Positions 50,513-62,655 of a DNA stretch of 64,000 bases are shown here, one piece after another. Each line of letters opens with the position of its first letter. Position 1 is the stretch's first letter. The notes beneath the pieces are model-generated. The model was not told the origin of the DNA and did not search any database. It saw only the letters and a list, made by a program, of their open reading frames with translations. Position numbers and translations under genes: made by a program. The stretch is from Argyresthia goedartella (taxonomy: Eukaryota; Arthropoda; Insecta; Lepidoptera; Argyresthiidae). The stretch spans positions 2,693,501 through 2,757,500 of the forward strand of contig OX463809.1 of assembly GCA_949825045.1 (NCBI GenBank). The letters are read 5' to 3'.

Positions 50513-53077
50513 ATGTATCAACACAAATCCGGAAGCCAGAAGAGAAAAGAGCGAGCGGAGCGAGAACAGAACATCTCAAAAGCAGAAAAATCACAAAAAA
50601 CTCTTGCAGCTTTTGATTTTTTTTCGAAGAAAGATGTCCCCCAAAGTACAAGTGAAGTCATTCCTGGAACTTCAGAGAATCAGCAGCTTCCGGATACTTC
50701 TGAAAAAGGACCCGTGAATTCTTCAGACTACATTGCTCCTTCCAAAGATATGACCCGTGATGACACTCTGAATATTGGCCATATATCGAACCAAAATGAA
50801 ACAGCAGAATCAGCCAAAGTACAAGCAAGGTATGACTGTCTTAATGTTTTTGATATTGGAAACCTTGAAATGGAATTTCCGCAACCTAATGTTATTCAAG
50901 ACATTATTCGGCGAGGATGTCAGAAAATGCCTTCGACTTTTCCACGGGATAAATTAAACGAACCATTTTCTACATCACTTCTACAAAGAATTATGCCAAA
51001 TGGAAAGACGGTACCACGTGATTGGTTGATCTGGAGTCCAAGTAAAAATGCTTTTTTCTGCTTACCATGCCGTTTACTAAATATTAATACACAGAATAGA
51101 TCACACCTCTGTACTGCCGATGGATATTCGAAAAATAAAGCGTGGAAAAAATTGCATGAGAGGTTACCATCGCATGAGAAGAATAAAGACCATATTCAGT
51201 GTTACGTAAAATGGCGTCAGTTAGAGTTGCGAATTGACAAGGAGTTCACTATTGATTCGGCCTTAAATGAACAAATCGTGAATGAAACCCAAAAATGGAA
51301 AGAAATTTTGACTCGTATTCTGGATTCAATTCTATTTTTGGGCGAGAGGGGGTTGGCTTTCAGAGGGAAAAATAATCTTGTTGGAGAGCGAAATAACGGA
51401 AATTTCTTAGGGGTTCTGGAATTGATCAGCCACTACGATCCAGTTCTTCGTGAACATTTGGAAAAGGTTCGACGTTCGCAGCAGTCACATCAACGTATGC
51501 AAGTACACTATCTTTCACCCGACATTCAAAATTAGTTTATAGAACTTTGTGCTAGTCAAGTTGTGTCGCATATTCTAAAAGAGAGATAAGAAGCAAAATA
51601 TTTTACCATCCTTGTAGACGCAACGCCTGATTCCAGTCATGTAGAGCAGACGACTTTCATTCTTCGTTACCTTCATTACGACACTGAAGCAAAAACTTAC
51701 AACATCGAAGAACGCTTTTTAGCCTTTGTGGATTGTAATGAAAAAACGGGTGAGGCTATCGCTAATTTGATACGTGAAACTTTGCTGAAGTACGAAATCC
51801 CGCTGGATGATTGTCGAGGACAAGGATATGATAATGGCGCAAATATGAAAGGCGCGTACAAAGGAGCACAAGCATGGATTAAGCGCGATTATCCAAATGC
51901 AATTTATTCACCTTGTGCAGCTCACAGCTTGAACCTAGTTGGAGTCGATTCCGCGGAATGCTGCACCTCAGCAATCACTTTCTTCGGCGTGGTCCAGAAG
52001 TGTTTCAACATCTTCAGTGGAAGTCCGCAACGTTGGGAGATTCTAAAAGCTAGAATACCGGATTCACTTCATACTCTGTCCGACACAAGATGGTCTGCTG
52101 GGATTGACGCCGTAAAACCATTTGCAAAAAATCTTCCTGGATTGAAACATGCGTTGGAAGATTTAAAAAAGTTGAACTTGTCCGCTGAAACTCGCAGAGA
52201 TGTGCAAGGAGTCATAAAATACATGAGCAAATTCGAATGTGTTTTAATGTCATCTATTTGGTTTAAAATTCTCCACGCCATCAATGAAAGGAACGTCGTT
52301 CTTCAAGCCAGGGGAGGAACTATCGACATTGAAGAAAAGAATCTCGCGAGTCTTGTCGACGATTTGCAGCTCCTGCGTGATCGTTGGAATATTATTTTGC
52401 GGGAATGCAAAATGGTTGCGAATGAAATGGAAGACACTTCTTCAACATTGCCTGTTCCTCGGAAGAAGAAACGCGCTGACCATTTGCCGACGCCTGACGA
52501 TGAAGACAGCACTGAAGAAGAAATCGAATTCAAAAGATATACTTTCTTCGTGATAATAGATTCAGTGATCTCCGGAATTCATCATAGATTTGCTGCAATT
52601 AGAGATATCGTCAAGGTTTTTTCATTTTTATGGAGGTTCCAAGAGATGGCAGATGAAGAGATACAAAACGCGGCAGACAACTTTGTGGAGAATTACGCTT
52701 CCGACGTTGCTCAAGAACTATCAACTGAAGTCATTCATTTAAAACACATTTATGAAGCGAACTTCACTTCGTGTCTTCTTCCATTCCAGTTGCTAAATGA
52801 CATCACAGCAAAAAACTTGCAAAATCTCTTCCCAAACATTTGTGTCGCTCTGCGAATATTTTGTACCTTGCCAGTTTCAGTAGCCAGTGCTGAACGCTCA
52901 TTTAGCGTACTTGCGAGGATAAAAAAATTCCACCGTTCTTGTTCAACTCAAACAAGAGTGTCAGGATTGGCAACTCTTTGTTTAGAAGCAGAATTGGCGA
53001 GAAAATTGAACTTGAATTCAGTTATCGACGTTTTCGCCTCCTCCAAAGCAAGAAAAGATTGTCTCACACACGAATAA
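50513..53077 (+). pseudogene. hAT transposase (ZMYM1/TTF-type), two nonsense codons
   Basis: A single frame of 855 codons with stops only at 51533 (TAG) and 51587 (TAA). Domains in order: a basic N-terminus (QKRKERAEREQN); a TTF-type zinc finger (about residues 175-240, with FFCLPCRLL and a downstream HEKNKDH); the start of an RNase H-like fold (ILVDATPDSSHVEQ, catalytic Asp near 370); PCAAHSLNLVG; and the C-terminal hAT dimerisation block (PVSVASAERSFSVLARIK near residue 785). This layout is that of the DUF4371-containing hAT group related to zinc finger MYM-type protein 1. The two stops are close together, between the finger and the catalytic core, and the rest is clean, so decay is recent. 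Confidence 0.88.
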
Positions 53078-53589
53078 GTATTTACTAAAAAGTGACTAAA
53101 TAATATTGTACTTTATTAAAATAAAACTGTACATGAATAAACGTTAAGGTAATCCAACTTCCTCTAAAATTACTTGTTAATCATGATATCTAATTGTTTA
53201 TTATGAACTTAGTTAATATAATATATACTATAATATATAGTAAAATAATAATAATATAAACTATTAGTACATTTAAATCCACAAATTAAAAATAATTACA
53301 TCACAGTCGGAAATAGCTGATTTATTTGAAGGGAAGGGAGGGGGCCCGAACATGGATACCCCCGGGCCCTGATTTTCTCTCTGCGGCCCTGGTCATTAAC
53401 GAAATAAAAATTTGGGTCTCCCATAGTAACTTGTAATCAGCTGATCGGGTCAATGTACTGAGGGACGAAAAATATTTTTCATTTGCGACCATGAAAGTTT
53501 CTTTGGGAAAGTTGTTCATAATGATCGGTGCTATCAATCCCCAAAATATGGTCAGCTAATTAAATGTCACCTTGTATATTTCTAGCACA

Positions 53590-55065
53590 GGGCACAGGCT
53601 GGTGACTACATCGTCGCAAGCTGATTCAGTATCCTTGGAATATTGACTGTTCACAACGCGATCACTTCACAGGAGCTGGTGACTACATCGTCGCAAGCTG
53701 ATTCAGTATCCTTGGAATATTGACTGTTCACAACGCGATCACTTCACAGGAGCTGGTGACTACATCGTCGCAAGCTGATTCAGTATCCTTGGAATATTGA
53801 CTGTTTACAACGCGATCACTTCACAGGAGCTGGTGACTACATCGTCGCAAGCTGATTCAGTATCCTTGGAATATTGACTGTTCACAACGCGATCACTTCA
53901 CAGGAGCTGGTGACTACATCGTCGCAAGCTGATTCAGTATCCTTGGAATATTGACTGTTCACAACGCGATCACTTCACAGGAGCTGGTGACTACATCGTC
54001 GCAAGCTGATTCAGTATCCTTGGAATATTGACTGTTCACAACGTGATCACTTCACAGGAGCTGGTGACTACATCGTCGTAAGCTGATTCAGTATCCTTGG
54101 AATATTGACTGTTCACAACGCGATCTCTTCACAGGAGCTGAAGAATACATCGTCGCAAGCTGATTCAGTATCCTTGGAATATTGACTGTTCACAACGCGA
54201 TCACTTCACAGGAGCTGGTGACTACATCGTCGCAAGCTGATTCAGTATCCTTGGAATATTGACTGTTCACAACGCGATCTCTTCACAGGAGCTGAAGAAT
54301 ACATCGTCGGAAGCTGATTCAGTATCCTTGGAATATTGACTGTTCACAACGTGATCATGTCACAGGAGCTGGTGACTACACATCGTCGTAAGCTGATTCA
54401 GTATCCTTGGAATATTGACTGTTCACAACGCGATCACTTCACAGGAGCTGGTGACTACATCGTCGTAAGCTGATTCAGTATCCTTGGAATATTGACTGTT
54501 CACAACGCGATCACTTCACAGGAGCTGGTGACTACATCGTCGTAAGCTGATTCAGTATCCTTGGAATATTGACTGTTCACAACGCGATCACTTCACAGGA
54601 GCTGGTGACTACATCGTCGTAAGCTGATTCAGTATCCTTGGAATATTTACTGTTCACAACGCGATCACTTCACAGGAGCTGGTGACTACATCGTCGCAAG
54701 CTGATTCAGTATCCTTGGAATATTGACTGTTCACAACGCGATCACTTCACAGGAGCTGGTGACTACACATCGTCGTAAGCTGATTCAGTATCCTTGGAAT
54801 ATTGACTATTCACTACGCGATCATGTCACAGGAGCTGGTGACTACATCGTCGTAAGCTTATTCAGTATCCTTGGAATATTGACTGTTCACAACGCGATCA
54901 CTTCACAGGAGCTGGTGACTACATCGTCGTAAGCTGATTCAGTATCCTTAGAATATTGACTGTTCACAACGCGATCATGTCACAGGAGCTGGTGACTACA
55001 TCGTCGTAAGCTGATTCAGTATCCTTAGAATATTGACTGTTCACAACGCGATCATTTTACAGCAG
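53590..55065. repeat. 77-bp tandem array
   Basis: About 19 copies of GGTGACTACATCGTCGCAAG, CTGATTCAGTATCCTTGGAA, TATTGACTGTTCACAACGCG, then ATCACTTCACAGGAGCT. Copies are very similar. Some carry TCGTAAGC instead of TCGCAAGC, and two have ATCATGTCACAGG. It begins just right of MITE family F. Confidence 0.95.
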
Positions 55066-55735
55066 CAGCTTTGCTTATTCTGGTCGGTATTTCTTTCGAA
55101 AGCAATTGCAATTCATCGATGTCAGAATTACTTAATAAGGCTACAGGGTCTCGGTGTTAGTATTGGAATGGAAATGATGGCCATCGTGATGCTCCTGTTT
55201 TGCACCTAATCTGAATGTCTAAAAGGTTGTGGTGGCGCCCAGATTATTACATGTATTCTGGTAATGATATCGGAGATTGTGCACCAAGGGGACAAAGCAC
55301 AGAATTCAATACCGCGTTTATGTCACAGCGCGATATTGAATTCTGAACGTAGCGAAGGACTCCAGAATTAACTCCCAAGCGAAGCGAGTTTGCTTGGGAA
55401 ATTAAGAGTGAGTCCAGAATGCAGTGAGAGATTTCAGCGTGCCCAGGACAAAACAGCTTTATCCCCGAGGAGTATACCTACTCTACTTTCCGCACCTCCT
55501 GCGAGAAAATGTAAAAAGCAAATCTGCTAAAAACATAATTTTATAACATTAAATTAATGTGAAAATGTATGTTTTATACATTGGTCCAGTTGCAGCGTCT
55601 TGCAACAATCGCGGGTTTTGTTTTATTTAAAATATGTTCGATTTTCGAAAAAGTTTAAGCAGCGCCGCCCTCGCCCCCGCCCCCGCGCCCGGGGAGCGGG
55701 ACTGTGATCGCCGTGGGTATTTCACGAAAATAAAT
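55066..55735. other. Spacer with a short GC-rich island
   Basis: A C/G-rich patch at 55663-55700 (GCCGCCCTCGCCCCCGCCCC) stands out in otherwise AT-rich DNA. No exon boundaries support coding. Confidence 0.4.
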
Positions 55736-56188
55736 TTTATCTACACACGTATCATAAACCGTACAAAAACCGCACGTCACGATCAGCATAATGTTAAACT
55801 ACTTGGTAAAAACTCATTTCTTATCTGAAAAAATATACATTATGACCATAATGTGTAATTTTTCTACATATTATGACACAAATTTCGAACGCCGACGCCC
55901 GCCTGCGTACCGCCCCTAGTTTGTCTGTGAAGTTGGTACTGACATTCAAATTTCGAACGCCGACGCCCGCCTGCGTGAAGTTGGTACTAAAGAACAAGCT
56001 AAACAATTGCAGAACCACAATGCCGGTCAAACATGCGGTTCCTGAACACATCAAAGAGAGCTAATGATATGTGTGTAGATAAACTAGCGTATGTAACTGT
56101 ACATAATTAGGCATTAAAACTCTCGAGTGCTATTATTATGAAAATTAATGCCCTCCATTATGTAGCAGTCACATAAACTACTATTAAA
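55736..56188 (-). mobile_element. Repeat family C, copy 5 (inverted)
   Basis: Full-length, opposite orientation: starts TTTATCTACACACGTATCAT and ends CAGTCACATAAACTACTATT. It contains two copies of the TTCGAACGCCGACGCCCGCC block, as in copy 2. Confidence 0.8.
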
Positions 56189-57217
56189 GCCATAGTAATA
56201 AAAACTGCGAGAAGTGAAAATCTTTTAATCTCGAGTGATCTTGGTTGCGCAATTTTCGAGCAGGTGGTGCGAAAGATTGTAGCGTGATTCTCAAAGGAGA
56301 TAATAGGTTCGATACAAATGATTTCAACGCTTTGTCATAACGGGATAAGATTCTATCGTGATTCTCAAGGAGGTAAATGTGTTCGATACAAAAGATTTCA
56401 ACGGGTTGTCATTACTTTTGCTCAAACTTAAATAAGGCATTTTGTTTTTCTACAGTGTGATTCAACTCCTTTACAGATATCTACTTAGACTCACTACTTT
56501 GAACGTGTTTTTTTCCCCTCCTTAGCTGGGATTCGAACCCGTGCCTCGTAACTTCAATGCCGCAGAAGTCGTCAGAATAGTGTGTATTTCCAAATTTGAA
56601 TAAAGTGTGGTCCAGCTTCAATGCCATAAAAGCCTCGAACATCGAATACGACTGTCGGCCTGTTTACCCTAACTGGACAAACTTGGGTGTTGACTCTCTG
56701 ATACCGCTGGTACTGTCAGCAACACATAAAGCAATTTGAACTTCGTGTTGTTATTTGCATAGACGTTAGAATCAAATTCGAGCTGCAAATGGGACTGGAC
56801 AAGCTGTATTGCAAGCCATGTAGCGGACAGTACTAGGCTGGTTATTGACCGAAAAGACAAATTGTATGTTTCGTCTAGTCGCGCTTCTGTTCATTCAATA
56901 TGTGGCAATTATTGTGGGCAGCTTCAGAACAGAACAATTCTAACACAGAAGCCTGACTATCATTACTTCCATAGTCGTACACAAACTGTATTTTGCCTTT
57001 TACCCAGCAACTGACTTCATGCTTATACATATTGTTTTTATCGACCTACCTACATAATACACTAGACTAATTTTGTGCTACATACAAACCTTAGTGGCTT
57101 AAGTAGTGCATTATGTTAGATAAGTATTTAAAACTCTGTAATTTGATAAATAAATAAAAAAAAAATAAAAAAAAAGTAAGCTTAAAGCTGTGGTCCACGA
57201 AGCTTAAGTCCTCCATT
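56189..57217. other. Region without gene, decayed SINE-like piece
   Basis: 56518-56575 holds a decayed tRNA-like head on the - strand (box B-like GGGTTCGAATCCC). Two similar stretches at about 56255 and 56330 share GATTCTCAA, TTCGATACAAA and GATTTCAACG. Nothing else recognised. Confidence 0.45.
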
Positions 57218-57218
57218 C

Positions 57219-57374
57219 GACGACCCAAATGGCCGAGTCGGCAGTGACCCTGCCTACGAAGCCAAGGGTCCCGGGTTCGTGTCCCGGTGGGGGCAAATAT
57301 TTGTTTGATGGGAACGGATGTTTGTACCCTAGTCATGGTTGTTTGTCTATCTAAGTATAATATTTATCTATATA
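57219..57374 (+). mobile_element. SINE family A, copy 5, left half
   Basis: Head and first part of the body (box A TGGCCGAGTCGG; box B GGTTCGTGTCC), stopping at TATCTATATA where a Tc1 element is inserted. It resumes at 59192. Confidence 0.9.
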
Positions 57375-59191
57375 CAGAGCCCACCTTACATGCTATCTCT
57401 TTTTCGGGCATAGAAGTTGTATAGTGCTTCTTTTTTTAGTTTTAGTGGTGGTCATATAATTAAGAACGACTATTTGAAAACAAGCTTTTTTCAAACTTAC
57501 GAGAATAACACTTATTGCATATCGTTTTGTATCTCTCTCGGTATCGTAAAACTGTTTTACACAATCGTAGCATACAGTTATAATATGATAAATTCAACAA
57601 TATTATTATATAAGTAAATTTTTTGTATATAATATATCTTAACATGTTATTGCAAACTTACTGGCTGGCCACATAATTAAGAACGCTGGATAGTTTATTT
57701 TTTTATTCAAATTTAAATAGAGAACACTCTGTAACTAGGCCACTATTCGAGAAATTTTGGCGCCATTTAGTTCTGTAAAAGTCAAAAAGTTGATCGTTTC
57801 ATAATAAAAAAATGGGAAAAAATAAAAGTTGTGATGCATCTACAAGGGAAGTAATAATAAAACTTCGCGATATGAATTGGTCATATAAAAAGATTGCCAA
57901 TCATTTGCAGTGCTCAAAAACGATGATATTCCACGCTATAAAGCATTTTAACACACATCAAACAACTTTAAATATTCCTCGTGTACCTAAACAGAGAAAG
58001 TCATCTCAGCGAGACGATCGAAATATCGTGCGTTTGGCAAAACAATACCCTTTTAAGGGGTCTAATGAGTTAAAAAAAGAATACTTTGGTGAAAATAACC
58101 CTTCAGCGATCTCAGCGCGCACTATCCGAAGGCGATTGATAGAAGCGAAGTTGAACGGAAGGATAGCAAGAAAGGTGCCCATGTTGAAACAGTGTCGTAG
58201 GCAAGCCCGGCTTGCATTTGCTAGGAGGTATGAAAGCTGAACAGCAAGACAGTGGAAAAATGTTCTTTTCTCTGACGAAACAAAAATTAAAAGTGTATGT
58301 TCTGATGGGAAACGATATGTTCGACGCCCTCCGAATACAGCATTCGACCCCAAGTACACAAAAATGACATTAAAGCATGGTGGTGGAAATGTGAAAATTT
58401 GGGGATGCTTCTCTGGTCATGGTGTTGGACCTGTTAGACTGATAGAAGGAAACATGGATCAATTCCAGTACAAAAATATACTCGAAGAAACTATGTTACC
58501 ATATGCTGAAGACGTACTTCCGATTATTTGGACATTCCAACACGACAACGATCCGAAGCACACTGCACGCACCGTTAAAGAATTCCTCACATCTCAATCA
58601 GTTTCTGTCTTAGAATGGCCACCGAACAGCCCAGATTTAAATCCCATAGAGCATCTTTGGTGCGAAGTCAAGAAAAAGGTTTCAAATCGACGATGTGGTA
58701 ACCTAACTAAGTTATATAACGTTTTTTTAGAAGAATGGCGCTCTATTTCTCTTGAAAAATGTCAAAAATTGATAGTATCAATGCCTCGACGGTGTAAGGC
58801 AGTTATTAAAAGCCATGGTCACGCTACAAACTATTAACTTAGAATAAAATGTATTAAATTATAATTTTTAACATTGTCACTGTCTTATTTAATGTGATTT
58901 GTAAAATCTAAGTATCTACGGAAACAACTCTCGAGCAGCTTAAGAATCGTTCTTAATTATTTGTCCAGCATTTTTACTACTTGAATTTGTAATTATCGAT
59001 AATCAATTAAATTTGTAAAAAAAATAGTAAATGTTTTAAATATTTACTCCTAATCCCGTTTACTTTATCGATGTAGCTATTTCATAACACAACTAATTAC
59101 TTTTAAGAAGGAACTTAAAAGTACACATAGCATAGTTTTGAAAAAAAATATCTGGTACTACAAATCGTTCTTAATTATATGACCACCACTG
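57375..59191 (+). mobile_element. Tc1-like transposon with IR/DR ends
   Basis: Inserted at TA (57373-57374 and 59192-59193) inside a SINE. The right end is the reverse complement of CAGTGGTGGTCATATAATTA. The left end has the same sequence, but 68 bases are inserted after its first CAG (57378-57445). The motif ATAATTAAGAACG occurs twice in each end (57444-57469, 57666-57686, 58948-58969, 59166-59191), the inverted-repeat/direct-repeat plan of some Tc1 elements. It carries a full-length transposase frame with one stop. Confidence 0.92.
57812..58837 (+). pseudogene. Tc1-like transposase, one nonsense codon
   Basis: 341 sense-length codons in one frame, interrupted only by TGA at 58238-58240 (codon 143). 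N-terminus: helix-turn-helix DNA-binding half (MNWSYKKIANHLQCSKTMI) and a second one before residue 110 (SARTIRRRLIEAKLNG). Catalytic triad: Asp 155 in FSDETK, Asp 245 in QHDNDPKH, Glu 280 in PNSPDLNPIEHLW. The last two are separated by 34 residues, the DD34E pattern of Tc1 proteins. Usual length for the family is about 340. The stop probably came from a single base change. The enzyme would cut and paste the element at TA. Confidence 0.92.
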
Positions 59192-59290
59192 TAAGTATGT
59201 GTATCGTTGTCTAGTAACCAAGATACAGGGAATCCTAGTTTGGGGCTAGATCAATGTGTGTAAATAGTGACCAAGGTATTATTATTATTC
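59192..59290 (+). mobile_element. SINE family A, copy 5, right half
   Basis: TAAGTATGTGTATCGTTGTC, the CCTAGTTTGGGGCTAGATCA block and an ATT tail. It joins exactly to 57374 when the Tc1 element and one TA are removed. Confidence 0.9.
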
Positions 59291-61589
59291 TGAGCGTGAA
59301 TCATTGTCAGTAAGTATAAGTAATTCGTTTCTGACTGTGATTCGACGTTCATTTCAGCATTTTTCCTTGACGTCCGTGACAGCTAGGGCTTTCCGAAGGC
59401 GTAAAAACCGAACTAACAAACTTAAACTCGAGTGAGTTTGAAAATAGACCCTATAGCAACCAGGCAGGAGCTATCGGATTTCATACTGTCATGTCAGTTG
59501 AGCGTACTCCTGGTTTCGAGCCAAAACGTAAGACATAGTTAAATGCAAGGCATTATTTAATTAATTTTGTATCAAGTTTAATTTAATAGTGACAACAACC
59601 TTGCTCAGTGAAAGGTTACTTGACCAGCGCGTACGCAGCCGCCGCTGTAGCTTGATATCCTTGTGAGGTATATCTGTCAAGTGTACACTGTGCAGTGATC
59701 TGGGTCCGAACTAACCAAAGGACACGTCATTCTTACCGTTTTCGCCTTTCCCCTATTACGAAACAATTTTAGCTAACAAACAAAAACATACAATAACGCC
59801 TTTTCCTGATCTGAGTGGCAGAGGCACAGTGCGCCTACGTTTATCTTCGCAGCAGCGGCGATGGGGATGGAACCATTTTCCATTGAATAACAGTAAATAT
59901 CATAGAATTCCTTCCTTCATGTAGAACTAATTATACTGGTAATTCATTTGCCCGTAGAGACTCTAAAGTTTATAATGAAAGCTTTTCTGATTTAGATCTG
60001 TTTAATATGTCTTTTAATGTGATGAAGCGAAGTGCCACTAAAATGTTTAATATTTATGGTAAAAAATTAAATTTCACAATTAATTAAGCGAAACTGTAGG
60101 TTTATAACACGTTAACTTTACTTCCTCTTCAATACTTTTACTATTCGTTTGTTTTGTTTATAGACAAAATAATTCCACCTACAGGAAGACACAATCTACA
60201 TTTTTTCCCAATCCGCCAGGCTTGATCGGCGGCCTTCGAATTTAAATTTCTCTGACTATCATTAATATATAATATCATTACCAGTCTCTGAATCAAACCA
60301 GTTGCATGAGGAAGTGAAGAAGCCAAAAGGTATTTTATGAAAATAAAACCATGTGGTATCATAAGAAGTAATTTGCAATTAGTTTCCAATACACTTCGAT
60401 TCCCGAAACGGCATTCACACACCCCTGCCGTATATTTAAGGGAAATAAATCCGCCCATGAGCGAATTTTCAAACACTTTATGACTTAATTAACGAGACTG
60501 CCAGACCTGTATTTGGCTGAATAACTGATTCTTAAAAACTGGATGTAAGTATAAAACAGAGGTTATTTTCTGTGCATACGTAATATTGAAGCAGGATTGG
60601 TATTGTATTGTATTGTATATTGGTAAATTATAAATTTACGTGTCAGCTTAAATAAATAATAATTCATAAATGATAAATAACACATGTTAAGTCTATTTAA
60701 CAATAATTAAGTCACAGATTACAATTCAAAATTACAATATTCAGTATAGTAGTTACCACCTACATGATATTTATTGGTATACATGAGTCACGTCCGAAGG
60801 AAGTCATTTATGGAGTAGTTGGCTTCATTTTACAGCTTTATTTTAAATATATAATTAATATATAAGATTAAATTATATATATAGTATCGCTTGCTGCGGA
60901 TTTAATGTCTAATGAGATTAAATTGTATATTTTAGTTGATTTCACAAGTCTCCTGCTAGGAGAGCTAGAGCTAAGATACCTACCTAGTATCTTATCAACA
61001 TAGATGCATTTCGTGGTGGATAAAGAAATGTGGAAAAATGTTTGAGATAGTTTTTATTAGACTTCCCTAGTGGTCATAATACAATCTATTATCATTTCAT
61101 AGATTTATAAGCAAAGTAAACTTTTTTTCTGTCGTCTGAAACTGCTACTTTTGTAACTACAATAAGCAACGAATTCTCATGAAAGCCCCTTGACCAGGGT
61201 GAGCGAACCGATCAATACGAGCAAAGTACCAGGCTGGTAACAAATTATACCTCTTGCAACACGATCTGGGTCGAAATGCGCAAGCGCACTCGTAAACATA
61301 CGCAGCACAATTGCGCTTATGCAACTAGTTAGGGCGCTTAAGCTGATTAAGGTCGGTTTAGCAGATTAACTGCCTGTAATGACAGATTTGGTGGTTCATG
61401 TTGTTTTAATGTTGGGTATTGAAGAATGTGGTATCGTGTGATGAGTATTCGCACTTTTCACTCTATTTCTTGGAAATAAAGGTTCTTGTACTTATGTAGA
61501 GTAAGTAAGGGATGGAGGTATTATACAATAGATATGTAAGTAAGTAAGACATTGGCTTGGAGACAACCTGTCTTAAAGAAATCTTATAT
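59291..61589. other. 2.3 kb without recognisable gene
   Basis: AT-rich, with short simple repeats (TTGTATTGTATTGTATA near 60603). The small open frames here show no coding character. I see no element boundaries. Confidence 0.4.
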
Positions 61590-61850
61590 GTTTGCTCTGA
61601 ACCATATTTGGGGGAATGGTAGTATCCATAAGTATGAACAACTTTCCCCAAGAAACATATGGTTGCAAACGAAAAAACAATTTGGTCTCCCATAGTAACT
61701 TGTAATCAGCTGATTGGGTCAATGTACTCAGGGATGAAATTTTATTTTCATTTGCGATCATATGTTTCTTGGGGAAAGTTGTTTATATTGATGGGTAAAG
61801 TCATCCCCTAAAGTATGGTCAGCTAATTAAATTTCATCATGTATTGGCTA
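61590..61850. mobile_element. MITE family F, unsplit copy
   Basis: Matches the two halves around the hAT element, including AACAACTTTCCCCAAGAAAC inverted at both ends, CTCCCATAGTAACTTGTAAT in the middle and GGTCAGCTAATTAAATTTCA at the right end. It shows what the site at 49595 looked like before the hAT insertion. Confidence 0.8.
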
Positions 61851-62491
61851 GGCTTATTTTTGTCTCAATAAGATATTGTTTTACAAAATTATAAAGCCAT
61901 AATACTGATGATTCAGAAATATCAGCAGGACTTTAATGTCTAGATTAAAATAGTTGCCGTTTGAGCATAATTCCCGTAATTACCTGTAGTTTATTTTTTT
62001 TATTTCCTTTTAATTTAGTTTTTTAACCCACTGAAATACACTGTCCACAAATTTTAAAGACGATGCCAAAACACCTTACTAGGTGTAGAATATTCTACAT
62101 GTTTTAAAATAAAATATATATATTAAGAAACGCAATGTATTATATCTGTTGTGTTTTTTAATAAATAAAATAAAAAATTGCCCGAGATCTCGCGTGACAT
62201 TTGAATATCTCACAAAATGTCTTCTTATTTCAGATTAGCGTGAAGTTTAAAACCCACCCAAAGTTCAAAAGTTGCAAGAGCCAAGGTCAACTGCTAACTA
62301 TCCAGCGAAGTGCCTCAATGAGCTCTTTTAACCACTAATTGGAGGTATTCAAAAGATATGAATATTACCTTGAATGAAGCCACTTTACATTGATACTCGG
62401 TAATTTTGTATAACCCGTACACGAAAAAAGTTAATGGGAAATGAGTCTGTCAAACGAGGAACTGATAACTTAATATTGATGATCTTCTTCT
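61851..62491. other. Spacer
   Basis: AT-rich. The only shared piece is the AATAAATAAAAT-type segment at 62085-62172. Confidence 0.4.
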
Positions 62492-62655
62492 TTGACGGCC
62501 TCTGTGGCGCAGCGGTTGTGGCCCTTCCTTCCTTCCGGGTTCGATCCCCGGTTGGGGTTAAAAAAGACCCCCAGGTCTTGGATGTTTCTGGTTCTGGTTC
62601 CCACGATACAGGGTATCCTGGTGTGGAGCCAGAAGCAATTAATGTGCCTGTATGT
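62492..62655 (+). mobile_element. SINE family B, copy 3
   Basis: GGCCTCTGTGGCGCAGCGGT, box B GGTTCGATCCCCGG, then the body ending ATACAGGGTATCCTGGTGTG and a short tail. The anticodon-arm region is shortened. Confidence 0.85.

Larger units (their letters stand above)
49604..53391 (+). mobile_element. hAT-superfamily DNA transposon, 3.8 kb
   Basis: Inverted ends CAGGGCCACCGAGAG (left) and CAGGGCCGCAGAGAG (right end, reverse complement). The flanking 8-bp duplications GTCATAAA (49596-49603) and GTCATTAA (53392-53399) differ at one base. The 8-bp duplication and CAGGG-type ends are hAT hallmarks. It contains one transposase-like frame (50513-53077), broken by two stops, and a probable 5' UTR intron (50135-50503). 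It is too decayed in frame to be autonomous. Confidence 0.9.
49507..53583. mobile_element. MITE family F, split by a hAT element
   Basis: Long inverted ends: ATACAAGATGACATTTAATT then AGCTGACCATATTTTGGGGA on the left, and the reverse complement of ATACAAGGTGACATTTAATT on the right, matching over about 85 bases with ACAACTTTCCC. A hAT element is inserted after CATATG at 49595. A second, unsplit copy lies at 61590-61850. Confidence 0.8.

Noticed and set aside
59590..59660. Cuticle-protein-like exon (Ala-rich stretch)
   Set aside because: The open stretch is too short, has stops close by on both sides and no splice sites with matching phase.
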